Both the position numbers and the translations under genes were made by a program. Below are positions 57,545-64,000 of a DNA stretch of 64,000 bases, one piece after another. Numbering within the stretch: position 1 is the first letter of the stretch; the number at the start of each line of letters is the position of its first letter. Below the pieces are notes generated by a model. That model was not told the origin of the DNA and did not search any database. It was given only the letters and a program-made list of their open reading frames with translations. Source of the stretch: Diadophis punctatus similis (lineage: Eukaryota; Chordata; Lepidosauria; Squamata; Dipsadidae); contig JALIGW010000029.1 of NCBI GenBank assembly GCA_023053685.1, forward strand, positions 3,048,501 to 3,112,500, in the 5' to 3' direction.

Positions 57545-57925
57545 CCATCTGTTCAACTGGAATTTATTAGTGTTATTGTGAGTGTTTATTGCTGCAATGT
57601 TTTATGGCTTTTAATGTTTGTAAGCTGCCAGAGATGCTTCGAGATGAGATGGATGGCAAATAAGTCTAATGAATAAATAAATGAAAAATTTACAGATAAA
57701 AGTCTGTCTACAGATCCATCTATTCTACAACTATTTACTTTCCCTATTTCTGGAGTCAACCATTCCGTTTTTCATGAACTCCACAGTCCTTGACTTTTCT
57801 GTATATAATGACAGCCTGCTGGAACTGTCCTTGTAAGTAATACACTAGAGCTGAGTCCCCAGGGAATAGGGCGGTCTATAAGAATCGCAAAATAAAATAA
57901 ATAAAATAAATAAATTATTTTTCAA
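57545..57925 (+). repeat. L2-like LINE tail fragments
   Basis: 57575-57685 has tttatggcttttaatgtttg, then taagctgccagagatgcttc and an AATA-rich tail. 57845-57920 has gctgagtccccagggaatag, then ggcggtctataagaatcgca and an (AAATA)n tail. Both match L2-like 3' ends. Confidence 0.5.
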
Positions 57926-58805
57926 CTATGTTACTCTTGAATAAAACTGAGAGGCATCAGCTCCTGGAGTTCAAATGTATCTGGGCTTAGTGTTTCTGTT
58001 TTTTTTTTATCAATAGATGTTCAACTTCTATTGCCATTTGTCTGGAGAAAGTAAATTTTGCAAGGGGGGAACTCAGTATCACTATCTATTTTATTCTTCC
58101 TTGCTCTCTTTCATGGTATAGGAGACGTCTTATGATATCTAGCATGCTTATGCTAATTTGTTGCTGCTTCAGGTTGACAAGTTAACATGGACTATGGCAG
58201 GTATTGTAGATATTTGTAGTAAATTGCTCTTGTTTTGTATGGCTTTGTTCAGTCACCAGAAGTACATGCAAGTCATCAACCTAGTTGACTTTTAAGCAAA
58301 GTGATAAGCAAATTCTGGGTTGGTACAATATTTCCTGTTTGTGTAAGAATGAAGCTTATCATTAACCAGTTTAAAGAGACAACATCCAACAACATCCACA
58401 CACAGAATAGACAGAAATTCTGATGCCCTATATTGAGAACCAAATTCCCTTTAGGAATAAGAGTGCCTACACTAGCGGACTTGAAGATTTCTGTCAAACA
58501 TTCATTGTTGCATTTTCAGGTGTTGTGCAACACACCGGTTCCAACAGAAGCACTGAAATAAAATTTCAGAGAGGCACACTACTTCCCAGATGTTTTCCTA
58601 TCATAACTAGCAAAAACCAAGTATTATTGTCCCAACTTATGTTGAATTAGTCCAGTTTCATGAAGCTTTCAGAGACAGTTCCCAGTTGACAAAACTTGTA
58701 CCTGGATTTGTTTTTAATAAGTTAGTCATAACGTAGGAAGAAAGCCCAAATATATAGACATTTTTTAATGTATGATTCTTAGACATTGGGAGTGACAGCA
58801 CAATA
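57926..58805. other. Intergenic DNA, no gene seen
   Basis: No exon or element recognised. Confidence 0.4.
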
Positions 58806-59005
58806 TTTATTTATTTATTTATTTGTATCCTGCCTCCTTTATTATTCTACAAATAACTGAAGATGGTGAACACAGCCACACCTTCCTCTTCCTATTTTCC
58901 CCACAACAATAACCCTGTGAGGTGGTTTGGCTTGAGAGACAGTGACTGGCCCAAAGTCACCCTGCTGACTTTCATGGCTAAGATGGATCCTGAACTCACA
59001 ATCTC
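58806..59005 (-). repeat. SINE/L2-like repeat, antisense copy
   Basis: A TTTA-rich tail is followed by cttcctattttccccacaac, then aataaccctgtgaggtggtt and gactggcccaaagtcaccct, the complement of the body at 6391-6615. Confidence 0.55.
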
Positions 59006-59804
59006 CCACTGTCAGGCAGTGATTTTATATTGCCTGTTACATGTATATGCAGGGAGAAGCATCCCTATTCATTATAATGGTTTATTCCTGAGCACGTGAT
59101 TGATATGTTCTTGTATGCATTTGTGCATTCCATTCTTCCCTTCTGTTCCTCGCTTCTATCGAAGCAAGACATGCCTTCTTATATCAGAGATGTAGAATAA
59201 TGAGGATTTATTGTTTTTGTACCAAATAAATATTTTTACTTAGAACTTTAAACTGCGGTTTCATTTCTAATGTCAGAATTCCGGGCAAAGATCCATTTTT
59301 GCCTCTAATGAGAGTTATTCTCATCCTAACACCCACTTTCTAGCCTGGTACCTTGACCAAGAGACCAAACTGGCTCTCACAATAATTCTCACTAGCAATC
59401 TTCTTTCTTCCTCTAAGAGTGGCAGAATCCTAAAAGATGGCGCTTGCCATATGGAATTAATTGAAGGACATACTTTATACTATCCTACTAGTTATGGTAG
59501 TTGTTGGAGCAATAATTGCCGCAGGGAATCATTGGTCTATTCTCAGCCTTTTGAAATTGGCAGAAGTGAAGATGATCACAGGACGGGAGGCTCAAAGCAG
59601 TGGTAGGGTGGAATAACTCTATTTAAAATAAAAAGTGATTTAGGGCCAAAGTACTGGATGCAGATATGGTGTAAAATGAATGCCAAGGAATATCTATGGG
59701 CTATGCACTATTTAAAGGACTCAAGGATTTTATTTTAGAATGCAGTTATTCATTCATAGCTATTCCTGGTTTTTGTAATCCTTTTCCGACTTAAACTTGA
59801 ATAT
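59006..59804. other. Intergenic DNA or distal 3' flank of the GLYATL3-like gene
   Basis: No exon or element recognised apart from the candidate poly(A) signal at 59729. Confidence 0.4.
59729..59734 (-). promoter_or_regulatory. Candidate polyadenylation signal for the GLYATL3-like gene
   Basis: This is the first AATAAA seen on the - strand after the stop codon, about 460 nt downstream. If it is used, the 3' UTR contains the whole hAT MITE at 59813-60124. Placement by motif only. Confidence 0.35.
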
Positions 59805-59812
59805 ATCCAGAC

Positions 59813-60124
59813 CAGTGGTGGGTTGCTACCAGTTTGGACCGGTTTGCGCGAACTGGTGGTGGAAATTTGGCCACGGTCGCCAAACTGGTAGTGAAGGCTG
59901 GCTTGCCACGCCCCCGAACTGGTTCCCCGGTTGCCGCTGCTTGAAAGCGGCTGGCAAATAACCCTCTGCGTATGCGCAAAGGCTTCTGCGCATGCGCAGA
60001 GGGTCAGTACCCGGATGTGATGCGTGTGAGTGTAGCAAGCATGTGTGCATGCGCGAAGAGCGCACTTCCGACGTGACGCGCACACTTCTGAACTGGTAGG
60101 GAAGATAAGAGAAACCCACCCCTG
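59813..60124. mobile_element. hAT-type MITE, family B, exact 8-bp TSD, beside the GLYATL3-like stop
   Basis: The 312-bp element has ends cagtggtgggttgctacc and gagaaacccacccctg. It is flanked by ATCCAGAC at 59805-59812 and 60125-60132. It ends 71 bp from the GLYATL3-like stop codon, so it is probably in the 3' UTR. It carries tgcgcatgcgca at 59987. Confidence 0.9.
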
Positions 60125-60195
60125 ATCCAGACATAGTCCCTTACATCTCTGTGTGAACGTTACTTCCAACCTCCCCATCTAATGAAATCTGAATG

Positions 60196-60610
60196 CTATT
60201 TCAGGTGATTTGGAATGAAAAAAAGAACATACTTTGTCCAAGGCAAGAGATGAAAACCCTGGCCCCTTAAATGTTGCTTGGAGATCTTGTTCTCTGGCCG
60301 AACTCTAGCATACAAGGCAAAATCTTTAGCATGCAATTTTCTGGCTAGTGCCTGCACAACTGTTTTCATATGATCCTTTCCCCGGTACTCAGGAAGAGCA
60401 TAGCCATGGGTCAGACACCCAAGGGCATCACTTAGGCTCCAGGCAACCAGCTGCCCTTTTTGATCTAGGAGGCAAGCATTTGGGAAGTCCTCAATCAGGC
60501 TCCTGAGGTAGCGCAGGCTCCGATCATTGCTTCCAAATTCATAAGTGTCATTGAGTATGGCTGCATGGGATGGGTTGAGTGTCCCCAAGTGGAGGGGGTC
60601 ACTTCTCAGC
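60196..60610 (-). CDS. GLYATL3: GLYATL3-like coding exon 5 (C-terminal acyltransferase domain)
   Basis: The acceptor gctctttcctttcag precedes a G that completes the Gln codon, then 138 codons ending in TAG (60196-60198). Visible motifs are [65 protein letters not shown] and [16 protein letters not shown]. The open frame continues upstream of the acceptor by chance; the splice site and homology define the true start. Confidence 0.92.
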
Positions 60611-63599
60611 CTGAAAGGAAAGAGCAGATGGTAGTGAAGGTGGAACAAAAGGAGAGAATCCCACCATGTTTGAAAAAAGCCTGGTAGGATATATCAAGGG
60701 AAACCATGATCTCAAAGTTACCCAGTAGTGGAAAAACACAAATCCCAGTTATTCTGAAATATCTCCTTAACAGCCTTTTGAAACTGCAGTAATCAGCTTT
60801 AGCATCTTTTTTGTGTTTTGCTTTATTTTAAATCTCCTTTAATATTCCCAAAGCCATTTTCTTTTGGAAAAGCCAATGAAGCAGTTACGTTCAGGGAATT
60901 CTTCCAACTCCCTATTAACTGTTGTTCATTCCACACCTTCCAAGTTGGCAGCAAAACAGGGACCTTATTTGTAAACCTGTCTCATTTTTACAAATAGGAG
61001 AAACAACTTATTCCTAGTTTTCTACAGAGGATACGATTAGTTATAGAATATAGAAGAATCAGAGGCCCTTGATTTCATTATTGAATTCCAGATAATTGCA
61101 TGGAATCAAATTAATAGACCCCAAAAACATTTGCCTTAGAAAGAGAATACAATCACTCACTGGTTCTGACATAATGTGACTACATCTGGGTTCAGCACTG
61201 CCTGGTAAAAATGGGGCTTCATATGGACACTTCTAGCCTCTGCCATGACTTTCACAGCCTGATAAAGCCCATCTTGGAGACCTACAAAGAATGGACGTGA
61301 CACAAGAAATTAGCCTTATCTTCTTATCTTCTCTCTATTCCTAATACTCTGCAACTGGGTGGCACAGAGACATTCACCAGCCACAGGGAAATGGTGGTGA
61401 TGGCTGGAATGGAGTGTTGCATACCGTAAGTTTATAGATTTCTCCTCCTTGGCTAGAGGCGTATAGAATAGAACCAGGCCAAATGTCACCCATCTAACAA
61501 ACTCTAGATTGAATTATCTGACAAGAACATAAAATAACAGAGCACAAGGATTTTTCATGATACCAACTTCTCCTGAGTTTAAAGACCAAATAGCAGTCTT
61601 ACTATATGTGGAGGCCAAAAGGAAGATGACATATCCAGGGTTACTAATTCTATGCATCATTTGATTTTGTCCTATGTTGTTTAGTTAGAAAAATAAGACA
61701 TTGGCCAAAAGAACACCAAGAATAGGGTTTGTATTTCTCATAAGGCAATGTGACTGATGCTTTGATTGGTAATTTCACTTAAATGATAGAATAGAATGCC
61801 TTTATATTGATTTTTGCAAAAATTAAGAAATTAGACAAATTTCTAAATGATTTAATCTGTTTAATCTGATTATCTAAACATTCTGCTTGCACTGACACCA
61901 TTAAACTCATTCGACCCCAAAATTCCAGTAGGCACCTTCAAGGTTCGGTAGCATATAAACCAAAATGTAAAGAAGGCTGAACATTTTCCTTGCGTGATTC
62001 TCCCCATTTACACATTTATTGCAAAGTTAATCTCAATTTAGGATTATTTGAAATAACAACTGAGGATATTTCCTAAACCATACATTTAATTGTTCATATT
62101 GTGTGTTTATCTATGTGTGCGTGTATATGAATGTGTACGCGCGTGCACACACACACACACACAAACACAGAGAGGGAGAGGGGGAGAGAGGGAGGGAGAT
62201 TTGTAGATATTTATTTATTTAATACAATTTTAAGATTGCCCAATTTCTTCACAAATCTGGGTGGCTTACAAATAAATAAAGAGAAGCACACCTGACCAGA
62301 AAAACAAACACTCTGTCTTAAACTCAACAAAACTAAGCTAAGCTATACAGGGCTCCACAATTTAAGAGTTGGGGGAACAACCAGGTTTTTGGCACTTTCC
62401 AAAATCTCCTAAGGGGTGGAAAAGGAATTGCCAGAGCCCAGGCCTTGCCTTGCAGCTGGAAGGCTTTGTCCCAGTCTACGGCATCTTTGTTTTCCAGGAG
62501 GGTTCTGCAGGCATCTTCCTCCCGATAGAAAGCAGCATGCAGGTTGGCATAATAATCCCTCTTGTCCTTCAGCACCTGCAGGAAGTGGCAGCGAGAATAG
62601 AACAGATGGCAGAGACCATGCAGAAGAGCTGATGAGGCCAGGCTCACTTGGAAGAGGGGTATAGAAAAAGGAGGCAAGGAGAACTGCAATAGCACCCCCG
62701 ATGGCCTCCTGAATGGCTTTTGTGCCCCAGATACAGATGTGTCTTGTGTTTTTCCCTCCCATTTTTCACCAGGGGGCTGTGGGAAAAACCCATCAACTTT
62801 CTGGTATAATTCCCTACCTCCTTCCGTGGTCGGGTAAGGACAGCTTTAAATTCTGGCCAAGAGTCCACCACGACTTCGTGTTGGGCTGGGTTTCCACGGT
62901 TGATGTGCATCACTGCCCCACAGACCTTAAATTAAAAAGAGGGTCAGGATGGAAGACCCAGTGCAGGAGAGATTCTGCTTTTCCTCTCATGTAATTCCTC
63001 AAAAGGTTGGCTGGGGGGGTGGGGTGGATCTGGGTGCAGAAGTGAGCCATCTCTGATTGGCTGACTCAGAACCACCCAAAGTCTTTTGAGGGCAAAATGC
63101 TACAATGGGTGCAATGATGTAGGAATTTTTCTCTGTCGGTGAAAGCCATCTCTGATTGGCTGATTCAGTCTGTGGAGAGCCAAATGCTATGATGGGTGAG
63201 TTGTAGGAATTCACTGTCTCACTGAAAGGCCAGGTGATTTTTGGATTTTCTGTAGCAGAAGAAATCAGCAAAGATAGGTTCTCTTGTTTGCGCTGCTTCA
63301 GGTACACCTACTGTATATTTTGGACATTATTGCCTTTGCCTTTGCAGATGTGACGAAAGGAAAAGTAGATTTGAATTTGAAATGACTGCATGGCATCCAC
63401 CAGATATTATTATGCATTTAGAAATTTAACAGGTGCAGTTTTCTCCAAATTCTCAGTAAATGGGGAAACACCAGCTCTTATATTTACACAGAGAGAAGAG
63501 GAGCACTAAGCAGGTGATTACCAGCACTGTTTCGGGGAGGCCCTTTCGCAACACACTCTCCAGCAGCTGCAGCTTGGAAGAGCAGGTCAGGATCAGCAT
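60196..63599 (-). CDS. GLYATL3: Glycine N-acyltransferase-like protein 3-like gene, five coding exons, complete
   Basis: GLYAT-family enzymes transfer an acyl group from acyl-CoA to an amino acid, usually glycine, forming N-acyl conjugates; most characterised members are mitochondrial or cytosolic. Joined exons 63599-63522, 62925-62818, 62575-62449, 61281-61161 and 60610-60196 give 849 nt, 282 residues plus TAG; human GLYATL3 has 288. The N-terminal GLYAT domain begins [20 protein letters not shown] and contains [13 protein letters not shown] and [15 protein letters not shown], which match GLYATL3 better than GLYAT. The C-terminal GNAT-like domain has [40 protein letters not shown] and [13 protein letters not shown]. 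The Glu in PEYR aligns with the proposed catalytic Glu of bovine GLYAT. All exon phases agree (0, 0, 1, 2). Intron 3 has a GC donor. The exact orthology among GLYATL paralogs is not settled by eye. Confidence 0.88.
61161..61281 (-). CDS. GLYATL3: GLYATL3-like coding exon 4
   Basis: The acceptor ttctttgtag is followed by 121 nt that complete the split Gly codon and encode [20 protein letters not shown], then [19 protein letters not shown] and two bases of a Gln codon. The donor is gtgagtg. This linker segment is the least conserved part of the family. Confidence 0.85.
61282..62448 (-). other. GLYATL3: GLYATL3-like intron 3 (GC-AG)
   Basis: A 1167-base intron reading GC at its start and AG at its end on the - strand. 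It contains a (CA)n/(GA)n microsatellite at 62140-62200 and a TTTA stretch. No additional exon is seen. Confidence 0.7.
62449..62575 (-). CDS. GLYATL3: GLYATL3-like coding exon 3 (GC donor)
   Basis: The acceptor cacttcctgcag is followed by 127 nt encoding [20 protein letters not shown], then [20 protein letters not shown], then LQ and the first base of a Gly codon. The exon-intron junction expected by homology and phase reads CTGCAAG|GCAAGG, a GC rather than GT donor. The AG|GCAAGG context resembles known GC-AG introns. No GT donor in the right phase is visible at the junction. Confidence 0.85.
62818..62925 (-). CDS. GLYATL3: GLYATL3-like coding exon 2
   Basis: This exon encodes 36 codons in phase 0 at both ends, from [13 protein letters not shown] through [19 protein letters not shown]. 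The acceptor is tttttaatttaag and the donor is gtaggg. The INRGNP and DSWP motifs are hallmarks of the GLYAT N-terminal domain. Confidence 0.9.
63522..63599 (-). CDS. GLYATL3: GLYATL3-like coding exon 1
   Basis: It encodes 26 residues starting with ATG at 63599-63597 in the context CCAGCCATGC. The sequence [20 protein letters not shown] followed by LPETVL parallels the start of human GLYATL3. It ends at GTG CTG before donor gtaatc in phase 0. Upstream, a pyrimidine-rich acceptor (ttctctcttccag) at about 63661 suggests that the exon carries about 60 nt of 5' UTR and that a noncoding first exon lies further right. Confidence 0.85.
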
Positions 63600-64000
63600 G
63601 GCTGGCCAGCTCGAGGGTGCCTTGCAGGTCCCACGAAGGCGTCTTTTTGGTGATCAAACTGGAAGAGAGAAAATAAGCAAAATTGGATCAATTTTTGTTG
63701 AACCACCTTCCCTGCCTGCTGGAGATCAAATGGATGTGCTCAAATGGTCTCTGTCAGTGATGCAGATTCTGAACTCTCAGAAAAAGTCTTCCTGATCAGC
63801 TATGGATTGAATGGATCCTGAGTCATAGAATTGTGCAGTGTGCCAGCTGGAAAGGATCTGCAATCAGAGTATGTGAGAGCCTTGGAGATATTTATAGCTT
63901 AGCTCCCTTAATCATTCCTCATAGGAAATGGTTTCCAGATCCCTCCCCAGCCTAGGAGTTCTTCTCTGAACCTGGTTTTCTCTCCTCCTTTTCAAAAGCA
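63600..64000 (-). other. GLYATL3: GLYATL3-like 5' UTR and upstream sequence
   Basis: 63600-63660 is probably 5' UTR and is preceded, on the - strand, by an acceptor-like ttctctcttccag at about 63661-63673. A noncoding first exon and the promoter would lie at larger coordinates, possibly outside the window. No TATA box was identified. Confidence 0.4.

Noticed and set aside
62333..62994. Several + and - strand ORFs of 80-120 codons around the GLYATL3-like exons
   Set aside because: They are alternative frames or intron read-through of the true exons, which are defined by splice sites and homology.

Overview
The window looks like nuclear DNA from a squamate reptile, most likely a snake. The evidence is two vertebrate multi-exon genes with GT-AG introns, a Sauria-type SINE with an ACCTTT tail, CR1 and L2-like LINE fragments, many short hAT-type elements with 8-bp target duplications, and very long (TA)n, (GA)n and (GATA)n tracts. 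I saw no bacterial, plasmid or phage features and no CRISPR array.

Only two genes with intact coding sequence were recognised. On the + strand, exons 2 and 3 of CLCF1 (cardiotrophin-like cytokine factor 1, an IL-6-family cytokine) lie at 14012-14178 and 21291-21773, separated by a 7.1-kb repeat-filled intron. The short first coding exon was not found and may lie upstream of the window. On the - strand, at the right end, a complete five-coding-exon glycine N-acyltransferase-like gene, closest to GLYATL3, runs from its ATG at 63599 to its TAG at 60196 and predicts 282 residues. One of its introns appears to use a GC donor.

Region by region: 1-13.9 kb is repeat-rich intergenic DNA or CLCF1 intron 1, with SINEs, Tc1/mariner- and hAT-type MITEs, and one hAT element at 7030-7812 carrying an intronless coiled-coil coding fragment. 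14.0-23.2 kb is CLCF1 with its inferred 3' UTR, including a 1.1-kb GATA-family array in intron 2. 23.2-60 kb is a long gene-poor stretch with CR1/L2 LINE remnants, a deleted mariner copy at 28615-29202, a solo LTR at 38524-38729, two CR1 copies carrying related hAT elements at the same CR1 position, and a cluster of hAT MITEs with exact or near-exact 8-bp duplications. 60.2-63.6 kb is the GLYATL3-like gene.

The two genes are unrelated in function: one is a secreted neurotrophic/B-cell cytokine and the other an acyl-CoA conjugating enzyme. They converge tail to tail, about 37 kb apart. I did not find a clearly new biological system. The most unusual signals are repeat-driven: CpG-rich MITEs that repeatedly carry a palindrome matching the NRF1 consensus, the captured coding fragment, the two same-site insertions, and the composite GATA array. 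All repeat family names are from recognition by eye, without a database search.
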